From a virus, in the IMG/VR virus record IMGVR_UViG_3300046520_000114, positions 1 to 41,078 of that record: a stretch of DNA of 41,078 nucleotides, one strand, 5' to 3'. The notes beneath the pieces are model-generated. The model saw nothing but the letters and a program-made list of their open reading frames with translations. It did not search any database and was not told where the DNA came from. Below are positions 17,208 to 25,589 of the stretch, in pieces; the stretch's first letter is position 1; every line of letters starts with the position of its first letter. The position numbers and the translations under genes were made by a program.

Positions 17208-17713
17208 CAGGCGACCTCCGGCAGCGCAGCAGCCACGCCCTCGATCGTGATGTTGATCGCTTCCTGGGCTTTCGTTTCCAGCGCCGGCTGCATGTAAGGG
17301 TGCGCCGGCGTGTTATTGGTCGAGGCGGCGCGAGTGGCGCGGATGCTCTCCTTGCTACCCCGCAGAGCCTGACCGGCCGCCCGGTTGATGTGGCCCTTCT
17401 CGACCCACAGTGCGTAAAACGCAGCCTTCTTGCCGAATTTCTTGATCTGCGCGCCGGTCAGGTCGCCGGCGACCACGCTGACCACAACTCGTGTCGGGGT
17501 GCCGCGCCGGGGGGTGACACGGATCGAGGACTTTAATGCCTGGCTAATGTCGTTCGGCCCGGTACCAGTGTTGAAGTTCTCGCGCGCCTGTGCGCGGATG
17601 ACGTTGCCGCCGCGACGAACGGCCGGCCGCAGCGCCTTCTTGAGCAACCGGTCGCTGAACCCACTCATCCGGAATTTGAGGTCGGCCAGGCCGAGAATGC
17701 GTTCTTCAGCCAT
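17207..17713 (-). CDS. HK97 gp10-like protein
   Basis: A 168-residue protein with the gp10 family layout: FSDRLLKKALRPAVRRGGNVIRAQARENF near the start, PRRGTPTRVVVSVV, and ALWVEKGH...PAHPYMQPALE toward the end. This family acts in tail or neck assembly between the head closure protein and the tail terminator. It overlaps its upstream neighbour by 8 bp and its downstream neighbour by 1 bp, as in a tightly packed virion operon. Confidence 0.85.
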   Translation of the reverse strand: MAEERILGLADLKFRMSGFSDRLLKKALRPAVRRGGNVIRAQARENFNTGTGPNDISQALKSSIRVTPRRGTPTRVVVSVVAGDLTGAQIKKFGKKAAFYALWVEKGHINRAAGQALRGSKESIRATRAASTNNTPAHPYMQPALETKAQEAINITIEGVAAALPEVA

Positions 17714-18041
17714 TGAATACCTCCTTCTTGCACATCAGAATGGTCCAGTAGTTGTCGCGCTCGAGCACTTCCTGAATGTCGTAGGCGAAGCCGCCATGCA
17801 GGATCCGCATGCTGGGCAGCACCCCGGCGCGGCGCCGGATGCCGATCTCGGTGAGCACCGGGTTCTGCATGCCGCCGCCGGCAATGTACTGGCGCCCGCT
17901 GATGTCCTTGACCCAGGCCCACATCGTTCCGTCGCCGGGCAGAACATTGGCCCAGGCCTTGGTACGCGCGTTTAGGACGTCACGGGCGTTGGGCCTGGCC
18001 TGCAGGACCACTTTCTTGTCGAGAGCGAAAGCGTTGGTCAT
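17706..18041 (-). CDS. Phage head closure protein
   Basis: A 111-residue protein of the head-tail joining (gp16/head closure) family. It has the usual pattern of VVLQARPNARD...WANV, a central segment with basic residues (GIRRRAGVLPSMRILHGG), and the ending DNYWTILMCKKEV. The start is ATG 18041, overlapping the upstream connector's stop as ATGA. The longer reading to 18125 overlaps coding sequence and is rejected. Seals the portal after DNA packaging. Confidence 0.75.
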   Translation of the reverse strand: MTNAFALDKKVVLQARPNARDVLNARTKAWANVLPGDGTMWAWVKDISGRQYIAGGGMQNPVLTEIGIRRRAGVLPSMRILHGGFAYDIQEVLERDNYWTILMCKKEVFNG

Positions 18042-18601
18042 TCGTACACCTTCAGGCTGTCGAGCAGGCGCGTCGTGAAGTTCGAGCGAACGGTTTCCTT
18101 GAATTCCTTCACCGCCGGGTCCCACAACTCGGTGAGCCGCGCCAGGATGTACAACCTGGCTTCCCCCGGCACGGTCGTTGCGTCAGGCCCGTAACCGCCG
18201 GTGTAGTCGACCTGCACCGCCAGCGCGCGAGGACTTGTCGCCGGCCAGGCCCTGCCCAGTGCCGGCATGACGTAGCCCGGCTCCGTGACCTGGTCGACGA
18301 AGTAGTCGGCGGGGGCAAGGGTGCGCTGCTGGCCGTCGACGTCGAGGAACTTGACACTCTCGACGCTAAAAGTCGGCGCACTCAGGCGGATCGATGGCTC
18401 GAAGCGGTCAAGCGTGACGCGCATCGGCCTGTTGACGAACTTCCGGCTGGTCTGGTGCTCGGCTTCCTTCGCGATGCCGGCGATCCAGATGGTCAGCTGC
18501 GAGTCGAAGGACGTATCAGCCTGGTCGATGCGTAGCTGGTTTTTGGCCTCGGCCAAGGTTACCGCCAGCACCGTCGGCGGCGAGACTTCTCGGGTGGTCA
18601 T
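18038..18601 (-). CDS. gp6-like head-tail connector
   Basis: A 187-residue protein starting with the typical VTLAEAKNQLRIDQADTSFDSQL motif of gp6-like head-tail connectors, followed by the helix IAGIAKEAEHQTSRKFVN. The C-terminal part (GEARLYILARLTELWD) is also family-like. It forms the adaptor ring below the portal. The start overlaps the stop of the small upstream gene as ATGA. Confidence 0.88.
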   Translation of the reverse strand: MTTREVSPPTVLAVTLAEAKNQLRIDQADTSFDSQLTIWIAGIAKEAEHQTSRKFVNRPMRVTLDRFEPSIRLSAPTFSVESVKFLDVDGQQRTLAPADYFVDQVTEPGYVMPALGRAWPATSPRALAVQVDYTGGYGPDATTVPGEARLYILARLTELWDPAVKEFKETVRSNFTTRLLDSLKVYE

Positions 18602-18774
18602 CGGGCGGATCCTTGCGTTGCGGGTGGCCGGCTGCCGGCCGGCTGCGGACCGGCAGCCGGCGGCGCGCGGGCGTACTCGGGCGCCTTGGCGTGCGGTGCC
18701 GTCGCTTCGGCAGGCTTCACAGTGGCCTGCGCGACCTGGGCGCGCACAGCTGGGTTGTCGGCGATCTTGATCAT
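18598..18774 (-). CDS. Small Ala/Pro-rich protein, 58 residues
   Basis: A short frame begins at ATG 18774 (MIKIADNPAVRAQVAQAT) and ends at 18598. It shares its first base with the TAA of the upstream gene (TAATG) and its stop with the start of the connector gene (ATGA). The perfect coupling at both ends is the main evidence that it is translated. The C-terminal half is disordered and rich in Ala, Pro and Gly. Function unknown; similar small linkers exist among phage neck genes. Confidence 0.6.
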   Translation of the reverse strand: MIKIADNPAVRAQVAQATVKPAEATAPHAKAPEYARAPPAAGPQPAGSRPPATQGSAR

Positions 18775-20522
18775 TAGGGGTCGACCTTGTTGAACCAGGT
18801 TGTCTTATCGAAGCGCTCGCCGTTCAAGCAGCTGACACGCGCTACCCAGCGCCAATCAGCCGGTAGCGGCTCGTCGACGCCGCCGAGCTTCACAACGACG
18901 AAGGTGCGCTCAACGCCGTCGATGGTCGCCACCTGCAGCTCTGGCCCATCCAGCAGCACCACGCCGAACAGCACTGGGGTGATCTTGCTGGGGTCGGCGG
19001 TCGTGTTCCGGTCAAGTAGCTCCTGGGTGATGTCCGCCGCGTAGTAGCTGATCTCGTCCGGATCGCGGTCGACCGTCCACTTCTCTCCGAGCTTTTCTGG
19101 AACTCTGATGTTCATTTGTCCAATCCTTACCCTGGGTTCGCTGCCTTCAAAAATCACGACTCGACTCCCGCTTCCTTCGAATACGACCGTCCTGCTGCCG
19201 CTTCCTTCGAACACCACAATTCGGTCGGCCGGGATCAGCGACACGTCAATGACATCGCCGTCAGGTGGCGGCACCCTGTCGTCCAGCGCACCAAGCGCCA
19301 ACGCCACCCCTGCCGCAGCACCGGCCAGCCGGATCTTGGTCGAAAGCGCGCCGGTTGCGGCCACCAGCACCACCGCATTCCCGATCAAGGTGGCGGCGAC
19401 GCCCGCCAGGTTTGCCGATCCGATCGACTGCGCCGTCGCCGCGCCAGCCAGGCGGATGCCAGTAGCCAGCGCACCAGCACCTGCGGCCTGACCCGCGGCG
19501 GCGCCAACCAGACGGATCGCGCTCGACAGCGTGCTTGGTGCACTGGCCTGGGCCGTTGCTGCGCCACTGAAGGCGACCGCGCTGCCCGCCAGGCTGGCTG
19601 AACCAGACGCCTGCGCGGTAGCCGTGCCACCTAATTGAAGCGCTGTAGACATTGCGCCAGCGCCCGACGCAACGACGGCCGCGGCGCCAGCCAGGCGAAC
19701 AGAGGTGGTCAGCGCGGCGGCGGCGCTGGCTTGAGATGTCCCAGAGCCAGAAATCGAGCCACTCCCTGGTGCTGCAGTAGGGACGGCATACGGAACAAAG
19801 CGGGATGCCCCGAACAGCTGATACGGGTTCTCGTTGACCTGCCTAACCTCGTCGTCGCTCAGCGCCCTCGTCCAGACAAAGACGGCGAAGATGTCGACCA
19901 TGTTCGCCGTATTGGAGTTGCCGAGGACGACCTGTTCTATCCTTTTCGGGCCAATGCCAGCGTACGAACTGGTGGCCTGTTGTTTTACACCGTTGACAAA
20001 GAAATATTGCTTTGCGCTGATGCTTGAAACATCGCAAATCGCGGTGACGGCATAGTGCTCGCCAAGCGTTACGGAGCTATCGGACAGCAGCGCGGGCGCA
20101 TTCGTCGAGCCAACGCTAAATCTACCGTCAGCTGCCAAGGAAGCGTAGTTGAGGTCCCAGCCATCTTTTTGGCCTGCGTTGACGAAATTGCGTGTTGCCA
20201 CCGGTAGCACCCGCGGGCGGACCAGGATGAGTAACGTCTGCCGGCCAGTCGATACGGGCCCGGGGGTAACGTTAACGTACTGCCTCGAGTTGCCGTCGTA
20301 ATACGTGCGGCCGCGCCCCCACTTGGTGAACGACGACTGTCCGAAGCTCGGCGGTGAATACGGGTCTGTGAAGCGCAGCCCGCTTACCAGGTTCGTCCAT
20401 GCCGTGTCTTCTGTCGGATACGTTGCGAGCGCCAAGCCCTGCGTAAGCGGGTTCTGCCAGTCGACCGGATAGGCTTGCGTCGGCTGGGAAGAAAAACGCC
20501 GCGGAAGGAGCAGGCGAGTCAT
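18774..20522 (-). CDS. LamG-like lectin virion protein with Ala-rich repeats
   Basis: A 582-residue modular protein. Residues about 70-240 form a concanavalin/LamG-like jellyroll (DGNSRQYVNVTPG...HYAVTAICD...QYFFVNGVKQ...VFVWTRALSDDEV). Residues 258-412 contain about seven 20-residue Ala/Gly repeats ending in IRLAG-like motifs. Residues 435-465 hold three 10-residue copies of VVFEGSGSR. A C-terminal domain occupies 466-582. It sits among capsid and connector genes, not tail fibres, so it may be a head or neck decoration with sugar-binding activity. Domain calls are from sequence pattern alone. Confidence 0.7.
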   Translation of the reverse strand: MTRLLLPRRFSSQPTQAYPVDWQNPLTQGLALATYPTEDTAWTNLVSGLRFTDPYSPPSFGQSSFTKWGRGRTYYDGNSRQYVNVTPGPVSTGRQTLLILVRPRVLPVATRNFVNAGQKDGWDLNYASLAADGRFSVGSTNAPALLSDSSVTLGEHYAVTAICDVSSISAKQYFFVNGVKQQATSSYAGIGPKRIEQVVLGNSNTANMVDIFAVFVWTRALSDDEVRQVNENPYQLFGASRFVPYAVPTAAPGSGSISGSGTSQASAAAALTTSVRLAGAAAVVASGAGAMSTALQLGGTATAQASGSASLAGSAVAFSGAATAQASAPSTLSSAIRLVGAAAGQAAGAGALATGIRLAGAATAQSIGSANLAGVAATLIGNAVVLVAATGALSTKIRLAGAAAGVALALGALDDRVPPPDGDVIDVSLIPADRIVVFEGSGSRTVVFEGSGSRVVIFEGSEPRVRIGQMNIRVPEKLGEKWTVDRDPDEISYYAADITQELLDRNTTADPSKITPVLFGVVLLDGPELQVATIDGVERTFVVVKLGGVDEPLPADWRWVARVSCLNGERFDKTTWFNKVDP

Positions 20523-20525
20523 CGA

Positions 20526-20966
20526 TTAGGCTACCTTGTAGGTCTTCGGCTTGACGGACAGCACCCAGCCGGCCGACAGAGTCTGCCCAGTGCTTGAGTT
20601 GTACAGGTAATACGCAGCTTTTTGCGGGACATCGGTCACCGTGAATTCGATGGTTTGCGGCGTGGTGACGTTGTCGACCACAAAGCTGCCCATGACTCGC
20701 GTCGGTCGGGTTGTCTCCGGCACCTGGGTGTCGTTGACGCCATCAACGGCGAGCGGGCGCGCGAGAAGCGACAGCACCGCGCCTTCAGCCGGCGCAACGG
20801 CAAATGTCCCGGTCAGGATGAATTGCGCGTCCGGGTAGCTGAGGCCATCGTTTACGACGTCATAAGTTGCGTCATCTGCCAGCGCCAGCGCGTTGTTGGT
20901 GATGGCGGCGCCACTGGCTTCCAGCACCTTGCGTGTGCCCCAGACTGCGATAACTTCGCCGCTCAT
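20526..20966 (-). CDS. Virion-operon protein of unknown function
   Basis: A 146-residue, beta-rich protein beginning MSGEVIAVWGTRKVLEASGA. The segments FILTGTFAVAPAEGAVLSLLARPL and GSFVVDNVTTPQTIEFTV suggest a beta-sandwich, such as a decoration or fibre-base protein. It overlaps the upstream gene by ATGA and precedes the lectin-like gene by 3 bp. The close coupling suggests it works with that protein. Confidence 0.5.
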   Translation of the reverse strand: MSGEVIAVWGTRKVLEASGAAITNNALALADDATYDVVNDGLSYPDAQFILTGTFAVAPAEGAVLSLLARPLAVDGVNDTQVPETTRPTRVMGSFVVDNVTTPQTIEFTVTDVPQKAAYYLYNSSTGQTLSAGWVLSVKPKTYKVA

Positions 20967-21418
20967 AGAGTCATCCTTCCTTCCGCCACGTTCAGGGCGT
21001 CAGATATCCGGTTGAAGTCGATCGGGTCGGGTTCAGCGCCCAGCACCAGCAGCTGGTCGATATCGTCAGCGTAGGCCGGGAGCTTCGTCCTGAGCGCGGC
21101 CAGCATGGTGCGCGCGACCGGCACCGACAGGTCCAGCACGGCGCGGCGCACCGGGTCAAAACCCCAATACACCTGGCGGTCTTCCACGCCCAGGCTCGTC
21201 ACTGCATCCAGGAATGCGCCGCCACGCTCGCCCATGGCAGCCATGACGGTCCCGACGCCGACTTGCGTGGGTACCTGGCGCGTGCGGCCGAGAGACAGCA
21301 GGCGCGCAATCTCGACGTCGTTGCGGATATCGAGCAGCGGCCCAAGAGCCGTAATTTCTTCAGTGGTCAGGACGCGGCCAACGACCTTCTCCAAGGCTGA
21401 CTTTTGATCGCCGGTCAT
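20963..21418 (-). CDS. Virion-operon protein of unknown function
   Basis: A 151-residue, mainly helical protein. The N-terminal part (SALEKVVGRVLTTEEITALGPLLDIRND) is followed by LPAYADDIDQLL near residue 115. There is no signal peptide or transmembrane segment. It is embedded in the head gene cluster between two beta-rich virion proteins and is translationally coupled to the next gene. I do not recognise the family. Confidence 0.5.
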   Translation of the reverse strand: MTGDQKSALEKVVGRVLTTEEITALGPLLDIRNDVEIARLLSLGRTRQVPTQVGVGTVMAAMGERGGAFLDAVTSLGVEDRQVYWGFDPVRRAVLDLSVPVARTMLAALRTKLPAYADDIDQLLVLGAEPDPIDFNRISDALNVAEGRMTL

Positions 21419-21420
21419 GA

Positions 21421-21891
21421 TCAGTTATCGACCTGGTAGGTCAGCGCACCAGCAGCGAAAGACGGTGCAGGGTCGCCATTGTTGATCGTCTTGGCCGTGC
21501 CCAGCGGAGCGCGGATGAGTTCGGTGCCGCCGGTCAGCGAATCGAAGATGCCCCATTCGGTAACCTGGCCCCAGGCCGCGCTCGGCGTCGGGAAAGTGAT
21601 CGCGTTGTTGTTCGAGGTGGTGCCGCTCGAACCGTTGGACGCCGTGGTGGTGCCGGCGCCCTGCGTGCCGGCCCAATTCGCCAGGCTCGACGCAACGGCC
21701 ACGCGGGCGTAGCCGCCGCCGGAGACTTCAGTACCGGCCGCAGCATCACTTCCGGCCGCGGTGAACAGCGCGACATAGAGGTTCGTCGGGCCGCTGCCGG
21801 CAGCGGCACTGGAGTTGGCAAGGCCAAGCGCCTGGCCGCGGAACAGAAAATCGATCAGCTTGTTTTCGAATGCGTCGGTATTGGCGCTCAT
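21421..21891 (-). CDS. Phage virion protein, fibre-like
   Basis: A 156-residue protein whose middle (NLYVALFTAAGSDAAAGTEVSGGGYARVAV) is a pattern I have seen in many phage proteins encoded near fibre or capsid genes. The rest is rich in Gly, Ser, Thr and Asn and ends TYQVDN. Probably a virion surface or fibre-base component. It overlaps the upstream small gene by 4 bp. Confidence 0.55.
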   Translation of the reverse strand: MSANTDAFENKLIDFLFRGQALGLANSSAAAGSGPTNLYVALFTAAGSDAAAGTEVSGGGYARVAVASSLANWAGTQGAGTTTASNGSSGTTSNNNAITFPTPSAAWGQVTEWGIFDSLTGGTELIRAPLGTAKTINNGDPAPSFAAGALTYQVDN

Positions 21892-22082
21892 GGTGCCCTC
21901 GTTGTGTCAGGGGATTGTTCAGCGAGCCGCTGTTCGATGAACACCAGCAGCTCGTCGTCGGACTTGCCGACCGTGTCTTCAGGGAAGATCGCCACCCGCC
22001 CACCGACGGGGATGATCACGGTGCCCGGCGCCGCGGCGTGGGCGCGCACGTTGGCGACCAGGGCCGCGTCGGCGGGGCTCAT
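21888..22082 (-). CDS. Small protein of unknown function
   Basis: A 64-residue protein (MSPADAALVANVRAHAAAPG start) with a short beta segment IIPVGGRVAIFPED and a helix DDELLVFIEQRLAEQ. It is co-oriented and tightly packed with its neighbours (4-bp gap upstream, ATGA overlap downstream), which supports that it is real. No function assigned. Confidence 0.5.
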   Translation of the reverse strand: MSPADAALVANVRAHAAAPGTVIIPVGGRVAIFPEDTVGKSDDELLVFIEQRLAEQSPDTTRAP

Positions 22083-22085
22083 GGA

Positions 22086-22379
22086 TTATTTCTTGGTGCG
22101 AGCGCCGCGCGCTGCCGGTGCTGCCGGGGTTTCTACTGCAGGGTCAGCGACCACGGTCGGCGAGGTTTCAGCCGGTGCGGCATCGGACGCCGCCGGCGCT
22201 GCTGCATCTGCCGTTTGCTGCTGATCAGCAGTACTGCCGGCCGCGTCGCGATACTTCGCTGCGCTGCAGTCTTCCACCAGGTGCTTTGCAAACTCGGGCG
22301 TGGTGCGCAGGACGTCGCCGGTGTTAAGCGTGCCGTACTGATGCGTAATCACTTGGCCCAGGATCTCGACTTCTACCAT
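22086..22379 (-). CDS. Small protein with disordered Ala-rich tail
   Basis: A 97-residue protein from ATG 22379, preceded by AAAGGAGA at good spacing; longer frames upstream are rejected. The first about 45 residues (MVEVEILGQVITHQYGTLNTGD) form a compact beta-like domain. The remainder is Ala, Pro, Thr and Gln-rich and ends RGARTKK. It is the first gene after the capsid gene. Position fits a head-fibre or capsid-decoration protein, which is inference. Confidence 0.5.
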   Translation of the reverse strand: MVEVEILGQVITHQYGTLNTGDVLRTTPEFAKHLVEDCSAAKYRDAAGSTADQQQTADAAAPAASDAAPAETSPTVVADPAVETPAAPAARGARTKK

Positions 22380-22427
22380 GCTGTTCTCCTTTAACGGGGC
22401 AAGCGTTGCCACTCGCCCCGGTAGCAA

Positions 22428-23603
22428 TTACGCAGGCAGCAGGTCGCCGTAACGGGCGGCTGCCGGCTTTTCGACGGTCAGCGCCATGCGGCGCATCGCA
22501 CGAACGGTCACCAGGCCCAGCTGGAAGTTGTTCTCGTCCGAATCCGACAGATCCAGCGCGATGCCCTCCCGGTTGTGCAGCGTGGCAGCCTGCGACAGCG
22601 AGCCAACCCACACCTTGCCGGCGACCATGGCGTTCGAGGCGACGACCGGGCGACCGAACAGGCTCGGCACGACATTCGAGCCCGGATCACCCAGCAGGTA
22701 GCGACCCTGGCTGTCCTTGGCCAGGCGCATGGTCCACCAGTCGGCGGTATTCAGGATCACGACGTCGGCCGGGTAGTCGGCCAGCGCGCAGTCGCCGATC
22801 ATCTTGCCGATCAGGTCGAAGCGGTTGGTTGCCGACAGACCGGCGGCGGTCAGGGTGGCAGCCGTATAGCCGTGCGCCGTGAAATTGCCGGCATTGGTCA
22901 GGCCCGACAGGTTCGGGTTGGTGCCGTTGCCGCCGACGATCTGCGTCTCGGCGCGCAGGTTCACGCCGTAGACCATGCGGCGGTTGATGAACGCAGCCAA
23001 GGCGGCGTTGTCCATCGCCAGCTGGCGGGTGATTTTGATGAAGTGGCCCACGTTCTGGACCGGCATGGTGCCCGGCGCGAAGGTGATGCTCGACTGCGGC
23101 AGCGCGCCACCCTCGGCGGTTTCGGCCGCGTTGTTGGTGAACACGTTCTCGCGCACCCAGTCGATCGCATTCGACGAGGTCGGGATTGCGGTCAGCAGGT
23201 CTTCGATGGTGAAGACCCGGAACGCGCCCTCGACGATGCCCGGACGGCGCTCGCTGAAGGTGTTGCCGATGGCGTTGGTGACGGTGTTCTTCACTTCGAC
23301 CGATGCGCGACCGAACGACTGGGCGCCGGCACCCAGCAGGCTCTTGTAAGTGGCCGATTTGATGAACTGTTCACCCCAGCTCTCGGCTTTCGGCGTCTCG
23401 TCGTCCTGCTTGGCGGACTGTTTCTGCTCGAGCTGCAGCAGACGGTCGGCCATGGTGCGCTGCTCGACACCCAGGGCGTCGATCGCGGCCTTGGTTTCGG
23501 TGGTGACGTTGCCGAGCGACTTCATCTCGTTGTCGGCCTGCTCGGACATTTTTTGCAGTTTGGCCTCGATCGAGTCGAGGGCTTTGTTAATTGCTTCGGA
23601 CAT
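22428..23603 (-). CDS. Major capsid protein, HK97 fold
   Basis: A 391-residue HK97-type capsid protein. Residues 1-75 are a coiled-coil delta domain (KALDSIEAKLQKMSEQADNE) that acts as internal scaffold and is likely removed by the protease. The E-loop and A-domain regions follow, including VFTIEDLLTAIPTSSNAIDWVREN and NTADWWTMRLAKDSQGRYLL. It is preceded by GGAGAAACC before the ATG. The protease gene lies immediately upstream, across a terminator hairpin. Confidence 0.95.
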   Translation of the reverse strand: MSEAINKALDSIEAKLQKMSEQADNEMKSLGNVTTETKAAIDALGVEQRTMADRLLQLEQKQSAKQDDETPKAESWGEQFIKSATYKSLLGAGAQSFGRASVEVKNTVTNAIGNTFSERRPGIVEGAFRVFTIEDLLTAIPTSSNAIDWVRENVFTNNAAETAEGGALPQSSITFAPGTMPVQNVGHFIKITRQLAMDNAALAAFINRRMVYGVNLRAETQIVGGNGTNPNLSGLTNAGNFTAHGYTAATLTAAGLSATNRFDLIGKMIGDCALADYPADVVILNTADWWTMRLAKDSQGRYLLGDPGSNVVPSLFGRPVVASNAMVAGKVWVGSLSQAATLHNREGIALDLSDSDENNFQLGLVTVRAMRRMALTVEKPAAARYGDLLPA

Positions 23604-23620
23604 GCGGTTTCTCCGGTTGT

Positions 23621-23644
23621 AAAAAAAGCCGCTCAGGGCGGCTT
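23621..23644 (-). terminator. Intrinsic terminator between protease and capsid genes
   Basis: On the minus strand AAGCCGC-CCTGA-GCGGCTT is a perfect 7-bp stem followed by more T, ending about 10 bp before the capsid ribosome binding site. A strong terminator at this point would reduce capsid transcription from the packaging operon. It may be overridden by late antitermination or coupled with its own capsid promoter, which I could not locate. Confidence 0.75.
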
Positions 23645-23663
23645 CGATGGGTTGTGATGCGGG

Positions 23664-24338
23664 TTATTGGCTCATTTTCAGCAGGCGGTCCAGGATCTGG
23701 CCCTCCAGCTGCTTCGCTTCGTCGGTGTTGCCTGCATCCCGCAGGGTGAACAGCGCCTTGGCGCGGGCGGTCAATGCCTGGGCCGCCGCTTTGCTGAAAT
23801 TCCCCGCATCCCGCAGGAAATACTCAAAATCTCGGATGGTTTCGATTGCTGCCATCTCGTCGTCGTACTTCACGCTGTCCAGGTCGATCCGGGCAGAACC
23901 GTCAGCAGGAAAGACGACCGGCGACACCTCTTTCAGTACCGTCCACTTGTGGATGATGCGGCCGCCGTCGTTGCCGTCCTTGTAGTCGCCCTTCCGCAGG
24001 ACGCCGCCGATGCTCAGGCCGTCCAGCGTCTTGTGCAGCATCGAAGCGCGAACGTCCGACGCGCGGCTGTGGCCCGGGGTGAGCTCACCCTCGACCCAAA
24101 GGCCCTTCGAATCTTCGTCGACGTTCGTGTACTTCCCGATCGGCATGTCCCACTTATGGTTGTAGAACATCTTCGGCATGCCGTTTTCCCGCAGGGTGTC
24201 CATATAGGCGCCCTTCAGGATGGTGTCTCGGTACGAGTCGACACCGCCGAAGACGCTGGCGTATCCCTTGAAAACTCCGGAATCCTCGGTGAACTTGAAT
24301 TCGGTGTCGCCCAACGGCAGGGTTTTCTTGATCAGCAT
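23664..24338 (-). CDS. Prohead protease, HK97 S78 family
   Basis: A 224-residue serine protease that cleaves the capsid delta domain during prohead maturation. H61 (FYNHKWDMPIG) and S109 (LDGLSIGG) are the visible catalytic pair, and the downstream LKEVSPVVFPADGSA block is family-typical. The start (ATG 24338) has GAGGAAAA upstream. It lies between portal and capsid genes in the standard HK97 order. Confidence 0.95.
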   Translation of the reverse strand: MLIKKTLPLGDTEFKFTEDSGVFKGYASVFGGVDSYRDTILKGAYMDTLRENGMPKMFYNHKWDMPIGKYTNVDEDSKGLWVEGELTPGHSRASDVRASMLHKTLDGLSIGGVLRKGDYKDGNDGGRIIHKWTVLKEVSPVVFPADGSARIDLDSVKYDDEMAAIETIRDFEYFLRDAGNFSKAAAQALTARAKALFTLRDAGNTDEAKQLEGQILDRLLKMSQ

Positions 24339-24350
24339 GTGTTTTCCTCG

Positions 24351-25589
24351 CTATTGCGCGATGTCGGCGCCGGATCCGCCGCGGGCGGTGACCCGTCCGA
24401 GCATATCCAGCGGCACCAGGTTGCTTTGGGCCGTCAACACGTCGGTGCCGGGGATGAATGGGTCGCCTTCCAGCTGCCGGATCTCGGCGCGCGACTTCAG
24501 GCCGTTTTGGACGTTTTTCGCATTGATGTCGGCGCGCTTGACCGGGTCACCGCGCAGCAGCGCGTCCAAACTGAACTCCGCAGTCATCGACGCTCGCTGG
24601 CGGGGGGTCATAACGCGCTTACGAACCGCCTGCTCGATGTTGACGATCATCGGGCGGATCGACAGCGTGTAGAAACCGTCCTTGATTTCGTAGATGCCAG
24701 TTCCCCAGCCGGTTTCACTCGGGTGGTGCACCAACACAGGTGGCACGTCGTACCAGCGGCAAAGCTCGACCACGCCGTAATTCCGGGTCTCCAGCAACTG
24801 CTGCTGTTCGGGCGACATGCTGACCTGCTCATACTTCATGTTCGCCTCGAGCACCCACAGGCGGTTCGTGCTGCCCATCGCCATCTCAGCGAAGCGATCT
24901 TGTACGGCCTTGCGCTGCGCTGGGTCGAGCACCTTGTCGACCATGAGGACGCCAGTCGGCTTGCCGCCAGAGGCAAACGTCTTCGCCGCTGTGGTCTGAG
25001 CCTTGACCGCTTCATCCGTCGTGGCGCGCATGAACTCAAGCTTGGCCAGGCCGACCGTGCCGTTGCCCAGGTTCTTCAAATGCAGCACGTTGGCTTCCGC
25101 CAGCACCGCCACGTCGTACCCGATCGAGTACTTGTAGACCATGGCGCCGTCCGGCAGCACGATCGGCTCGACCTGATCGGCCGGCATCGGCCACAGCGCC
25201 ATGGCCTCGCCAGCGTCGTCGCGGTCGATCCTGGCGTATGCGTTCCCGCGCAGGTCGTAGTTCATCATCATGGCGCGCCAGAACTCGAACGGCGTCATGC
25301 GGCTGTTGGGCGAATCGTGCAGGATCGCGAAGAGCCGCGCGGCTCGCGCGAGCACTTTCTCGCCGCTGATTTGCTGATAGGCGAAAAATGGCAGGCTGGC
25401 GATCGTTATCGCGCGCCGGTCGATGCAGGCCCAAACGGTGCTGATCTGCAACGCTCCATCAACGCCCACGCCTTGCGTGTCAGGGATGAGGGATGCGCCA
25501 GGCAGCGGCAGCTGGGTGCCGACGGTCTCGGCAAGGGCGCCACCGCGGCCCCACCAGCTGCCGAAAGATTTTATGAAATTAAAGTTCAT
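24351..25589 (-). CDS. Portal protein, HK97 family
   Basis: A 412-residue portal from ATG 25589, which overlaps the terminase stop as ATGA; the longer frame to 25763 is out of context. Family motifs are VGVDGALQISTVWACIDRRAITIASLP at about 40-66, FEFWRAMMMNYDLRGNAYARI at about 98-118, and the typical ARTTAAKTF-like helix and GLKSRAEIRQLEGDP near the end. Forms the dodecameric DNA gate at one capsid vertex. The N-terminal segment is short and hydrophobic, as usual. Confidence 0.95.
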   Translation of the reverse strand: MNFNFIKSFGSWWGRGGALAETVGTQLPLPGASLIPDTQGVGVDGALQISTVWACIDRRAITIASLPFFAYQQISGEKVLARAARLFAILHDSPNSRMTPFEFWRAMMMNYDLRGNAYARIDRDDAGEAMALWPMPADQVEPIVLPDGAMVYKYSIGYDVAVLAEANVLHLKNLGNGTVGLAKLEFMRATTDEAVKAQTTAAKTFASGGKPTGVLMVDKVLDPAQRKAVQDRFAEMAMGSTNRLWVLEANMKYEQVSMSPEQQQLLETRNYGVVELCRWYDVPPVLVHHPSETGWGTGIYEIKDGFYTLSIRPMIVNIEQAVRKRVMTPRQRASMTAEFSLDALLRGDPVKRADINAKNVQNGLKSRAEIRQLEGDPFIPGTDVLTAQSNLVPLDMLGRVTARGGSGADIAQ

